A stretch of DNA of 54,239 nt from an uncultured Lachnospiraceae bacterium (GTDB lineage Bacteria; Bacillota; Clostridia; Lachnospirales; Lachnospiraceae), in contig CAKREB010000021.1 of assembly GCA_934317005.1 (NCBI GenBank), positions 1-54,239 of the forward strand. The letters are read 5' to 3'. The notes below the pieces were generated by a model. That model was not told where the DNA came from, searched no databases, and saw only the letters and a program-made list of their open reading frames with translations. This document shows positions 15,950-23,261 of this stretch, piece after piece. Position numbers and translations under genes: made by a program. The number at the start of each line of letters is the position of its first letter. Position 1 is the stretch's first letter.

Positions 15950-16017
15950 ATTTGTGCTTGTGCACACTTAGCGCAGATATCCGATCAGGAAAACGTGTGC
16001 AGAAAGAGAGGACTATT
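15950..16017 (+). promoter_or_regulatory. pseudoknot leader element, copy D
   Basis: Stem 1 is ATTTGTGCT (15950-15958) / AGCGCAGAT (15970-15978), nine pairs with two G:U. The loop TGCACAC (15961-15967) matches GTGTGCA (15995-16001), seven pairs, ending 16 nt before the sulfatase ATG. Both helices differ in sequence from copies A2 and B yet remain paired, which is the best covariation evidence in the window. The third loop again ends in AAAAC. Confidence 0.75.
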
Positions 16018-17961
16018 ATGAGTCGTTGGAATCGAGAAGCAAAGGAAGCAAGTAAACAGACAATCGAATATCAAAAGGCATTTGCAAAGAAAATGGGAAT
16101 TGATATTGCACATGCAAATAATGAAGAAGTAGAGCTGGCAAAATCGCATAGTATTGAACTGGTTCCGGATAAGGTCATACAGGATGACAAGGGAAATGAT
16201 GTCTGGAATCTGAAGGACTATGGATTTTTAAAGGAGGAGGAAGTACCGTACACGATCAATCCAAGTTTATGGCTGAATGCAAAGGCGAATTTTCAGGCGG
16301 GATTATTCTGGGTAGTGAAGGATAAGATTTTTCAGGTCAGAGGCTTTGATCTGGCAAATATTACATTTGTCCGGACAAAAAATGGCTTTCTGGTGCTGGA
16401 TACCGGTTCTTTCGTAGAAAGTGCAAAAGCAGCATTGGAGCTTGCCGAGAGGGGACTGGGAGAGGATATCCGGAACCACATTAAGGCAGTGATCATCAGT
16501 CATTCCCATGCGGATCATTATGGTGGAGTGGCAGGAATCGTGAGCGAGGATCAGGTGGGAGAACCATCGGAAGGAAAAATCCCAATCTATGTACCAGAAG
16601 GGTTTGATAAAGAAACAGTGAGTGAATCGATTTATGCGGGAAATGCTATGATACGCCGGGCAAAATATCAATTTGCACATGGGAAGAAACCGGGTGTCCG
16701 TTCTGTAGTGTCGGCAGGATTAGGATTGTCGGGAAATCGTGGAACAGGCTCCTATATTGCACCGACATACGAGATTAAGGAGAATCAGACCTTAGTAATC
16801 GACGGATTGGAAGTGGAGTTTCAGTTGACACCGGGAACAGAAGCACCGGCTGAGATGAATAATTATTTTCCAGAATACAGAGCCTTCTGGGCAGCAGAAA
16901 ACTGCACGGCAACTTTACATAATTTTTATCCAATTCGTGGAGCAAAAGTGCGCGATTCCAGTATTTGGTCGGACTTTACGATAGAAGCATTGGAGAAATA
17001 TGGAGATAAGACGGATGTGGTATTCCAGTCACATCATTGGCCACATTGGAATACAGAGAAAAAGCCGGATGAGGTAAAAAATTATTTGAAAAATTCTGCA
17101 GCAATCTATAAGTATATCCATGATCAGGCATTATTGCTTGCCAATAAAGGGTATACTCCAAATCAGATTGCACATGAAATTACGATACCAAAGAGATTAG
17201 AAGAAGCCTGGTATATCCGTCCGTATTATGGGACAGTAGAAGTGAATGCAAAAGCAGTTTATCAGCGCTATCTGGGATATTACAATGCGAATCCGGTTAC
17301 ATTGCATCCATTGACAGAAGTGGAGACAGCAAAAAAGTTTGTGGAATATGTTGGTTCAGAAGAACAGGTTTTGGAAAAGGCAGAAAAAGATCTGGAGAAA
17401 GGAAATTATCAGTGGGCAGCACAGGCGGCAAATTACGTGGCATTTGCTAATCCACAAAATGAAAAGGCTCGTCTGCTCTGCGCAGATGCATTGGAACAGT
17501 TAGGATACCAGGCGGAATCGTCTATCTGGAGAAATGCTTATCTGGTTGGGGCAGAGGAACTTCGCTATGGGGTACCGGAAAAAGACCGTTCCGGTGTGGC
17601 AAGAAATAAGTATGGAATCTTAGAGCAGACAACGGCACGCAGGGCACTTGGTTACCTTGGCATTGTGATTGATGGAGAGAAAGCTGCACAGGAGGATCTG
17701 AAATTCCGTCTGGATATAACCGATACGGATGAACACTTTACGTTATACCTTTATGCCGGAACACTGTTAATTTACGATGGTGTTTCAGAAGAAAAGCTTC
17801 CTACGGTACGTGCACCGAAAAAAATTGTCAGTGCGCTTGTTACCAAAACACTGGATTCGATCAGGAATGATATCGAGACAGATATTTATGATGATTTAAA
17901 GCGAATCGAATCCTATGTGGTTGATTTGTCAAAATATGCTCAGTTTGGTATAGTGTTCTAA
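16018..17961 (+). CDS. alkyl sulfatase (SdsA1/BDS1 type)
   Basis: Hydrolyses primary alkyl sulfates such as dodecyl sulfate to alcohol and sulfate. The 647-residue product matches the family length. It has a metallo-beta-lactamase domain with zinc ligands in HSHADH (162-167), the later AENCTATLHN block and HHWPHWN, followed by the alkyl-sulfatase dimerisation region and a C-terminal SCP2-like domain (about 540-640). Pseudomonas SdsA1 is exported, but no signal peptide is visible here, so this enzyme is probably cytosolic and fed by the SsuABC importer. SD GAGAGG precedes the ATG; the frame extends upstream only through leader sequence. The leader offers control independent of the transporter. 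Confidence 0.9.
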   Translation: MSRWNREAKEASKQTIEYQKAFAKKMGIDIAHANNEEVELAKSHSIELVPDKVIQDDKGNDVWNLKDYGFLKEEEVPYTINPSLWLNAKANFQAGLFWVVKDKIFQVRGFDLANITFVRTKNGFLVLDTGSFVESAKAALELAERGLGEDIRNHIKAVIISHSHADHYGGVAGIVSEDQVGEPSEGKIPIYVPEGFDKETVSESIYAGNAMIRRAKYQFAHGKKPGVRSVVSAGLGLSGNRGTGSYIAPTYEIKENQTLVIDGLEVEFQLTPGTEAPAEMNNYFPEYRAFWAAENCTATLHNFYPIRGAKVRDSSIWSDFTIEALEKYGDKTDVVFQSHHWPHWNTEKKPDEVKNYLKNSAAIYKYIHDQALLLANKGYTPNQIAHEITIPKRLEEAWYIRPYYGTVEVNAKAVYQRYLGYYNANPVTLHPLTEVETAKKFVEYVGSEEQVLEKAEKDLEKGNYQWAAQAANYVAFANPQNEKARLLCADALEQLGYQAESSIWRNAYLVGAEELRYGVPEKDRSGVARNKYGILEQTTARRALGYLGIVIDGEKAAQEDLKFRLDITDTDEHFTLYLYAGTLLIYDGVSEEKLPTVRAPKKIVSALVTKTLDSIRNDIETDIYDDLKRIESYVVDLSKYAQFGIVF

Positions 17962-17978
17962 AATTATTCATTATGAAC

Positions 17979-18032
17979 CCGACTTCTGTTTTCTATAATG
18001 TTTGATGAGATGAATAGAAAATAGGAAGTCGG
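17979..18032 (+). repeat. long hairpin between the sulfatase and LacI genes
   Basis: CCGACTTCT...TTTCTAT pairs with ATAGAAA...AGGAAGTCGG around an 18-nt loop. There is no T run. TATAAT (17994-17999) in the loop-proximal part may be the -10 of a lacI promoter, so the palindrome could be an autoregulatory operator. Confidence 0.5.
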
Positions 18033-18060
18033 CATCATACTAAGGAGGGGAGTTTTCTTT

Positions 18061-19131
18061 ATGTCTATTCGTGAGATTGCCGACAGGGTAGGGGTGTCTA
18101 CCGCAACGGTATCAAGAGTATTGAATAATCCGGAATATAAATGTGCGGTACCTGAACTACGTGATAAGATATGGAAGACAGCCATAGAGCTGAACTATAC
18201 ACCCAATGAAGCAGCGCGAAATTTGAAAAAAGGGATAAAGCATGAACAAAAACGCTATTATATCAGTGTGCTTATGACACGTATGGATGGCGCAGATGCT
18301 GATCCGTTTTTCAGTGAACTGCTTCGTGTGATTGAGAGTGAAATTCATGATAATGCCTGTGTTCTATCCAAGGTATGGTACAATTCTCTTTTTTCCAATG
18401 ATCGGAAATGCAAAAAAGCAGATCTGACACAGATTATTCAGGAAATGTTTGAGGAAAATGGAGGCAGGGATCATGGACTGATCATTATTGGAAAATGTAA
18501 TGTGGAGGCATTAAAAATATTGAAGCAGGTATACAAAAACGTTGTGTCGGTCAATCGTAATTCGACCAACCGGGTTGTGGATGAGGTGCTTTGCGATGGA
18601 AAGAAGATTGCCGAGATTGCATTGGAATATCTGATACGGCTGGGACATAGGGATATTGCATATGTTGGAGCTTGTCACAATGAAGCAAGATACCGCGGCT
18701 ACTCAGAAACGTTGCAAAGACATGGTTTTGATCTGATACCGGATTATATTATGGAAACAAAGCATACCGAAGCGGAAGGGTTTGAGGCAATGCGGAAATT
18801 TTTGCAGATGGAAGACCGCCCGACCGGTATTTACTGCGGAAATGATATCACAGCGATCGGAATGCTGCGGTGTTTACAGCAATATAAAAATATGGTATAT
18901 CAGCCGTCGATCATTGCGAGTGATGATATTGAACAGAGCCAGAATACGAAGCCGATGCTTACTACCGTGCGTCTGCCGAAGGAGGAAATGGGGCAGTTTG
19001 CATTGTATCTTCTGCTAAATCGTATCCGGAAAAAACATGATAGCACGGTCTGCATGGAACTGGAGGGAAAGCTGGTAGTGCGAAGCAGCTGCTGCAGGGT
19101 AGATGAGGTATGGCTGGATTACTGTATCTAA
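18061..19131 (+). CDS. LacI-family transcriptional regulator
   Basis: The 356-residue protein has the LacI helix-turn-helix IREIADRVGVSTATVSRVLNN (from residue 3; block of about 20) and hinge NEAARNLKKG, then a periplasmic-binding-type effector domain with the sugar-binding-fold landmarks GHRDIAYVG, RYRGYSE, TGIYCGNDITAIG and IIASDD. AAGGAGGGG precedes the ATG. Lying directly downstream of the sulfatase on the same strand, it probably represses the ssu/sulfatase operon through the site at 12793. Its effector may be a non-sugar, given the context. Confidence 0.9.
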   Translation: MSIREIADRVGVSTATVSRVLNNPEYKCAVPELRDKIWKTAIELNYTPNEAARNLKKGIKHEQKRYYISVLMTRMDGADADPFFSELLRVIESEIHDNACVLSKVWYNSLFSNDRKCKKADLTQIIQEMFEENGGRDHGLIIIGKCNVEALKILKQVYKNVVSVNRNSTNRVVDEVLCDGKKIAEIALEYLIRLGHRDIAYVGACHNEARYRGYSETLQRHGFDLIPDYIMETKHTEAEGFEAMRKFLQMEDRPTGIYCGNDITAIGMLRCLQQYKNMVYQPSIIASDDIEQSQNTKPMLTTVRLPKEEMGQFALYLLLNRIRKKHDSTVCMELEGKLVVRSSCCRVDEVWLDYCI

Positions 19132-19209
19132 ATGATATGGAATGAAAACTATGTTGTACCTTATATCTGATGGATGTTATGGGGGTATCTGATCAATGCC
19201 ACGGGTAGC

Positions 19210-19238
19210 TTGACAAAATGTATGGACTGGTGTAAATT
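19210..19238 (+). promoter_or_regulatory. promoter of the riboswitch-antiporter unit
   Basis: TTGACA, a 17-bp spacer and TAAATT. It places the transcript start a few bases before the fluoride aptamer. Confidence 0.75.
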
Positions 19239-19245
19239 GGTCTGT

Positions 19246-19336
19246 GGGAATGAAGTTCTCCCTTAGTAATGATACTTAAACCGCTTATCATAGCTGATGA
19301 CTTCTGCGAAATATACGCAGGAGTTGTCAGCTTTTT
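19246..19336 (+). ncRNA. fluoride riboswitch (crcB motif) with terminator
   Basis: The first hairpin GGGAATGAAGTTCTCCC (19246-19262), a mid-region AAACCGC, and GCTGATGACTTCTGC match the crcB RNA pattern; GAAGT in loop 1 pairs with ACTTC to make the known pseudoknot. The 3' part of the aptamer (AGCTGATGACTTCTGCG, 19292-19308) also forms the 5' arm of an intrinsic terminator with CGCAGGAGTTGTCAGCT plus TTTTT (to 19336). Fluoride binding should therefore prevent termination and turn on the antiporter gene. Confidence 0.85.
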
Positions 19337-19370
19337 CGTTTACAGAAGAAAGTTTCATGTAAACGAAAAA
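19332..19370 (+). repeat. 13-bp inverted repeat after the riboswitch terminator
   Basis: TTTTTCGTTTACA / TGTAAACGAAAAA with a 13-nt loop, overlapping the T run of the terminator, 50 bp before the antiporter start. Its role is unknown; it could fold in read-through transcripts. Confidence 0.6.
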
Positions 19371-19418
19371 ACACTCCGTGAGGATGTGCATTTCGCGGAA
19401 AAGAAATGAGGTAGAAAT

Positions 19419-20597
19419 ATGTTATTTAGTATTGCGTTAATGCTGCTTGTTGGAATGTTTGCAGGCTGGCTTTGCAAAAAGGTGCATTTGCCGAGTCTGC
19501 TCGGAATGATCCTGACCGGTATCCTTTTGGGACCACATGCACTGAACCTGATGGATGATTCGATCCTTTCAATCTCTTCCGAGTTAAGAAGGATTGCATT
19601 GATTATTATTTTGACAAGAGCCGGTTTATCTTTGGATATCAATGATCTGAAAAAGGTAGGCCGTCCGGCGGTTCTGATGTGCTTTGTTCCGGCGTGTTTT
19701 GAAATGATCGGAATGGTAGTGCTGGCACCAAAACTGCTGGGAATCTCAATATTGGATGCCGCTATTTTGGGCGCAGTGATCGCAGCCGTATCTCCCGCTG
19801 TTGTCGTGCCAAAAATGCTAAAGTTGATGGAGGAGGGCTATGGCACAAAACAGGGCATCCCACAGCTAATCTTAGCCGGGGCCTCGGTAGATGATGTCTT
19901 TGTTATCGTTATGTTTTCGGCATTTACCGGTCTGGCGCAGGGAGATACGATCTCTCCTATCCGCTTTGTAAAAATCCCGGTATCCATTGTAGTTGGCATT
20001 GTGATCGGAACGGTGCTCGGTGTGGTTTTGGCAAAATATTTTGAAAAGGTACATATCCGTGATACGGCAAAGGTTATTATCTTGCTTTGCATTTCCTTTC
20101 TATTGGTGACGGCAGAAGACAAATTTTCAGCTGTGATACCATTTGCCTCTCTGATTGCCGTTATGTGTGTCGGCATTGCACTACAGAAGAAACGCAGTGC
20201 CGTAGCGGAGCGTTTGTCCGCAAAATATAATAAGTTATGGGTTGGAGCGGAATTGATGTTGTTTGTGTTGGTTGGAGCAACCGTGGATCTGAAATATGTG
20301 AAGGCAGCAGGAGTATCGGCAGTAATCCTGATCTTTGGCGTGCTTCTTTTCCGTATGACAGGTGTCTTTGCATGTCTTTTGAAAACGAAGTTTAGCGGGA
20401 AAGAGAGACTGTTTTGTATGCTTGCGTATACACCGAAAGCAACGGTACAGGCAGCAATCGGCGGTGTACCGCTTGCTATGGGATTATCCTGCGGAAATAT
20501 TGTGCTGACAGTGGCAGTACTTGCTATTTTGATCACGGCACCGCTGGGGGCATTTATGATCGATGGAACATATCGGAAGTTGCTGCAGAAAGAATAG
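19419..20597 (+). CDS. cation:proton antiporter (CPA family), fluoride-responsive
   Basis: The 392-residue membrane protein has about 12 hydrophobic helices with CPA landmarks: LPSLLGMILTGILLGP near the N-terminus, AVSPAVVVPKML, and LAGASVDDVFVIVMFSAF, whose ASVDD corresponds to the ion-binding region of Kef/NhaP proteins. There is no C-terminal nucleotide-binding domain, so it is the short form. The upstream fluoride riboswitch predicts induction by fluoride; CPA-type antiporters are among the gene classes known to follow this riboswitch. Whether it moves fluoride itself or restores pH/ion balance is unknown. GAGGT precedes the ATG. Confidence 0.85.
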   Translation: MLFSIALMLLVGMFAGWLCKKVHLPSLLGMILTGILLGPHALNLMDDSILSISSELRRIALIIILTRAGLSLDINDLKKVGRPAVLMCFVPACFEMIGMVVLAPKLLGISILDAAILGAVIAAVSPAVVVPKMLKLMEEGYGTKQGIPQLILAGASVDDVFVIVMFSAFTGLAQGDTISPIRFVKIPVSIVVGIVIGTVLGVVLAKYFEKVHIRDTAKVIILLCISFLLVTAEDKFSAVIPFASLIAVMCVGIALQKKRSAVAERLSAKYNKLWVGAELMLFVLVGATVDLKYVKAAGVSAVILIFGVLLFRMTGVFACLLKTKFSGKERLFCMLAYTPKATVQAAIGGVPLAMGLSCGNIVLTVAVLAILITAPLGAFMIDGTYRKLLQKE

Positions 20598-20647
20598 CTG
20601 AGAGATATTACAGAGTAAAGCGAGAGCAAAAAATTCGCATTTTGTGC

Positions 20648-20676
20648 TTGCATTTTACAAAAAACGATGTTATAAT
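20648..20676 (+). promoter_or_regulatory. promoter of the DUF2798 gene
   Basis: TTGCAT, a 17-bp spacer and TATAAT, 185 bp before the start codon, leaving a long structured leader. Confidence 0.7.
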
Positions 20677-20726
20677 AGCGTCCGTTAATTTAATATTGTA
20701 AGAATATCTTGGTTTAATTGGAAACG

Positions 20727-20779
20727 ACACATGTGTGCTCTATGCTCGCTGATAACGAACAACACATGTGTATTTTTAT
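20727..20779 (+). repeat. paired ACACATGTGT palindromes in the leader
   Basis: ACACATGTGT occurs at 20727-20736 and 20762-20771. Because each is self-complementary, the copies can pair across 25 nt, and the second is followed by ATTTTTAT, which resembles a weak terminator inside the leader. A second hairpin TGCACTT / AAGTGCA follows (about 20795-20837). Attenuation is possible but unproven. Confidence 0.5.
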
Positions 20780-20861
20780 GCCCATTTTAAGAACATGCAC
20801 TTCAAAAATGCTTCGGTTAGAAGATAGGAAAGTGCAAAAATAAGAAAAGGAGGCTGTCGTT

Positions 20862-21320
20862 ATGCCAAAAACTAAGTTACAGGGAGTTATTTTTACAATT
20901 ATCATGGCGTTTGTCATGGTCTATGCAATGGTTTGCTACAATATCGCCATAGATAAGGGTGGTATGACAAATGAAATCTTTTTATTAGCGTTTCATGAGA
21001 TGCCGATCATGTGGCCAATCGCATTTATTTTGGAGTTTTTTGTTGTGGAGAGGTTGTCTAAGAAATTAGCGTTCCGTTTATTTTCTCCAGATGATAAACC
21101 GATTTTTATCCTGCTTGCGATTTCATCTATGATCGTATGTCTGATGTGCCCTGCTATGAGCCTGATCGCGACTGCGTTATTTAAGCAACCGGGTTCTGAA
21201 ATCATTGCCGCATGGCTGCAGACAACACTGCTTAACTTTCCGGTAGCACTCTGCTGGCAGATTTTCTTTGCCGGTCCATTGGTGCGGAATGTATTTGGAT
21301 TTTTTACCCGTAACAGATAA
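20862..21320 (+). CDS. DUF2798-domain membrane protein
   Basis: The 152-residue protein has four membrane helices arranged as two similar halves: FTIIMAFVMVYAMVCYN with HEMPIMWPIAFILEF, then LLAISSMIVCLMCPAMSLIA with NFPVALCWQIFFAGPLVRNVF. The repeated proline/asparagine-rich helix pair is the DUF2798 pattern. Function is unknown. It has a strong AAGGAGG site and its own promoter with a long leader. Confidence 0.75.
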   Translation: MPKTKLQGVIFTIIMAFVMVYAMVCYNIAIDKGGMTNEIFLLAFHEMPIMWPIAFILEFFVVERLSKKLAFRLFSPDDKPIFILLAISSMIVCLMCPAMSLIATALFKQPGSEIIAAWLQTTLLNFPVALCWQIFFAGPLVRNVFGFFTRNR

Positions 21321-21361
21321 AAAGTAGTGCTGCTATTGGCAGTGCATTAAATTTTCTTGAC

Positions 21362-21610
21362 TTGAAGTCGGATTTAAGTATTAGAATAAGGGAAACAGAA
21401 GGTAAGTCTTTTGGTTCTCTTATTTTGTGTTTGGCGGATAGAAAATCTATGATGTTAGGAGAGTGGATAGGAGAAAATGCAAAAACATATGGCCTGGCAA
21501 AAAAAGATCAGACAAACTTTATTGTGACTTCCGGTATTTCTGATTGGGCGATTAAGTTCAAGACAGGCTGCAGATCAGAATATGTGGTGATTGATATTAA
21601 GGGAAAATAA
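21362..21610 (+). CDS. uncertain short ORF, possible fragment
   Basis: An 82-codon frame opening with TTG and lacking a convincing ribosome binding site. Part of the translation (LILCLADRKSMMLGEWIGENAK) reads like genuine protein, suggesting a remnant or a small unrecognised protein. TTGACT just upstream could be a -35. No family assigned. Confidence 0.3.
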   Translation: MKSDLSIRIRETEGKSFGSLILCLADRKSMMLGEWIGENAKTYGLAKKDQTNFIVTSGISDWAIKFKTGCRSEYVVIDIKGK

Positions 21611-21667
21611 TAGAATGGCATGATTGCATCGGGAAAGCAGAGGAGGCTATCACATATAATGATGTTG

Positions 21668-21725
21668 GGATAAAAAGCAGATTGTAATTCGTATGTAAAC
21701 ATACATTGCAATCTGCTTTTTATCC
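21668..21725. terminator. bidirectional terminator
   Basis: A 17-bp perfect inverted repeat GGATAAAAAGCAGATTG / CAATCTGCTTTTTATCC with an inner GTATGT / ACATAC stem. T runs on both strands would stop rightward transcription and terminate the leftward yqeY transcript. Confidence 0.9.
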
Positions 21726-21780
21726 TTGCATTATATAATAAATAATCCTTACTTTTGTATGTCAAAGCCTGTAAATAAGA

Positions 21781-22218
21781 TTATTTTGTAAGGTCAGCTA
21801 CTACCTGGCTGATAACCTTTCCATCTGCCTTGCCTTTTAACTCGCTCATAACGGCTTTCATAATCTGACCTTTATTCTTAGTAGCGAGTACATCAGCAAA
21901 CTGTTCCTGAAGAATGGCAGCAACTTCTTCTGCAGAAAGCATCTTAGGAGCAAACTCGCTCATAATCTCATAACGCTTAGTGTATTCTTCTAAAAGCTCT
22001 GTACGGTCAGCAGGACAAGTGCTGATCTGCTCTTTGATGGATTTGATCTCTTTTAAGATTGCTTCATTTGCCATATCATCCGGAATATCGTCACGGCAGC
22101 CGGCATCAATACCTTTTTTCTTGACAGCGGATACCAAAGTTGCAATTGCATCCTTTCTAAATTTATCTTTTGCTTTCATTGCTGCGATCATTTCGGTTTG
22201 TAATTCTTTTAATTTCAT
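21781..22218 (-). CDS. yqeY: GatB/YqeY-domain protein
   Basis: The 145-residue protein is a full-length YqeY: an N-terminal helical part with RKDAIATLVSAVKKKGIDAG, a central KEIKSIKEQI, and the C-terminal tRNA-amidotransferase-like helices with KNKGQIMKAVMSELKGKADGK. The GatB C-terminal relative binds tRNA, but YqeY's own function is unsettled. The start at 22218 follows TGAGGA; an ATG four codons upstream lies inside that Shine-Dalgarno. The leader carries pseudoknot copy C. Confidence 0.9.
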   Translation of the reverse strand: MKLKELQTEMIAAMKAKDKFRKDAIATLVSAVKKKGIDAGCRDDIPDDMANEAILKEIKSIKEQISTCPADRTELLEEYTKRYEIMSEFAPKMLSAEEVAAILQEQFADVLATKNKGQIMKAVMSELKGKADGKVISQVVADLTK

Positions 22219-22310
22219 GTTAATCCTCATTTCTGTGCACGTTTTTTGTATAATGGGTTTGTGTCAGGTGCACGCAGACACAAATCTCTTTCCTTTCATG
22301 TGATAGGAAA
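22219..22310 (-). promoter_or_regulatory. pseudoknot leader element, copy C
   Basis: Minus strand: stem 1 TTTGTGTC (22284-22277) / GACACAAA (22265-22258). The loop GTGCAC (22273-22268) pairs with GTGCAC within GTGCACA (22240-22234), which ends 15 nt before the yqeY ATG. Relative to copies A2 and B both strands of the pseudoknot helix changed at the same pair (C:G to T:A). An upstream hairpin TTTCCT / AGGAAA sits at 22289-22310. Confidence 0.7.
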
Positions 22311-22331
22311 ATGCTGTTATGGTAGTATATC

Positions 22332-22388
22332 AGCAAGAATTTCGAAGAAATTCTTGCTAGGGCACCAGCACTGGCGGTGCCCTTTTTT
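22332..22388 (+). ncRNA. possible small RNA with terminator, opposite the yqeY leader
   Basis: Hairpin AGCAAGAATTTC / GAAATTCTTGCT (22332-22358) is followed directly by terminator GGGCACC / GGTGCCC and TTTTTT (22360-22388). No + strand gene ends here, so a short transcript starting near 22325 (TAGTAT as a possible -10 at 22323) would explain the terminator. It is related to the orphan terminator at 8451. Confidence 0.4.
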
Positions 22389-22501
22389 ATTATACTCCAA
22401 GTATGGTTATCTGAAAAGGGATGAAAGAATATCAGATGATTCGGATAATGAAATCAAAAAGTTTGACAATAGAGGTTTAATAATTTTCAGTATAAAATCC
22501 G

Positions 22502-22530
22502 TTGACATTGGAACAATAATAGCATATGAT
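22502..22530 (+). promoter_or_regulatory. promoter of the toxin-antitoxin operon
   Basis: TTGACA, a 17-bp spacer and TATGAT, 50 bp before the antitoxin start. ATACGA-type half repeats downstream (22537-22560) may be autoregulatory sites. Confidence 0.75.
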
Positions 22531-22580
22531 AAAAATACGAAAAAACATACGATTTTCAGTACGGAAATGGGGTGTTAAAT

Positions 22581-22835
22581 ATGTTAGCAGTAAAGAGCAT
22601 GGATGTAAGAGAAAATTTTAAATCCTTATGTGATAAAGTATTCAGAGGAGAAACATTGATTGTTTCAAGACCAAAGAATGAAAACATAGTGATGATATCA
22701 GAAACTGAATACAACGATATTATGAAAGCCAAGAAAAACGCTGATTACCTTGCTATGTTAGATAAATCTATTGCTGAAGCTGAAGCTGGCGGGTTTGTTA
22801 CAAAGACCATAGATGAATTGGAGAACTACGAATAA
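22581..22835 (+). CDS. antitoxin, Phd/YefM family
   Basis: The 84-residue antitoxin begins with the conserved VKSMDVRENFKSLCDKV DNA-binding/dimerisation segment and has ISETEYNDIM, then an acidic toxin-binding tail (residues about 60-84). It should repress its own promoter and neutralise the YoeB-like toxin encoded by the next gene, which starts within the stop codon (TAATG). A GTG three codons upstream is a less likely start. Confidence 0.9.
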   Translation: MLAVKSMDVRENFKSLCDKVFRGETLIVSRPKNENIVMISETEYNDIMKAKKNADYLAMLDKSIAEAEAGGFVTKTIDELENYE

Positions 22836-23095
22836 TGAATATAGTATTTACACCTACCGCATGGCAGCAGTATATGGAATGGCAGAAGGAAGATAGAAAG
22901 ATAGTCAAACGGATTAACGACCTTATAAAGAGTAGTGATCGTGACGGACTTCTTCAGGGAATTGGAAAACCTGAACTATTAAAGCATAGGAAGATGTGCA
23001 GTAGAAGAATTACAGATGAACACAGACTTACATATAATAAGGATATGAACCAAAACCTGATAATATATTCTTGCAAGTTCCATTATGAAGATTAG
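22835..23095 (+). CDS. mRNA-cleaving toxin, Txe/YoeB family
   Basis: The 86-residue ribosome-dependent mRNA interferase has FTPTAWQQYMEWQKEDRKIVKRINDLI at the N-terminus, KPELLKH with the catalytic-region glutamate, SRRITDEHRLTY with the key arginine, and a C-terminal KFHYED containing the catalytic histidine. Compared with typical YoeB, the segment between KPExLKH and SRRIT (usually about six residues, LSGYW-like) is shortened to RKMC. All key residues survive, so activity is plausible. Confidence 0.9.
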   Translation: MNIVFTPTAWQQYMEWQKEDRKIVKRINDLIKSSDRDGLLQGIGKPELLKHRKMCSRRITDEHRLTYNKDMNQNLIIYSCKFHYED

Positions 23096-23118
23096 CACCT
23101 GAAATATGGTGCTTTTTT
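23094..23118 (+). terminator. terminator of the toxin-antitoxin operon
   Basis: AGCACC / GGTGCT with an 8-nt loop and TTTTT, overlapping the toxin stop codon. Confidence 0.85.
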
Positions 23119-23261
23119 CTTGCACAAAAATCACATTGTTTTGGAGAATATTATAAAATCATTCTGAAGCAGCCAAAGCAAGGCTAGAAGGAAGAAGTTA
23201 CACTGTGAAACCCGGAAGTTATTGTGGGTGTGATTGAGAGAAGTGCACAGGGGATGATTCC

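Noticed and set aside
19838..20653. 271-codon minus-strand frame opposite the antiporter
   Set aside because: The composition is typical of an antisense shadow, and the plus strand encodes a clear CPA antiporter over the same bases.
22246..22578. 110-codon frame upstream of the antitoxin
   Set aside because: It begins in the yqeY leader and crosses a terminator and the toxin-antitoxin promoter; only the last 50 codons read protein-like, possibly an old remnant.
23100..23261. C-terminal gene remnant after the toxin
   Set aside because: A frame ending KPGSYCGCD looks protein-like, but it is under 30 codons and matches nothing I recognise.
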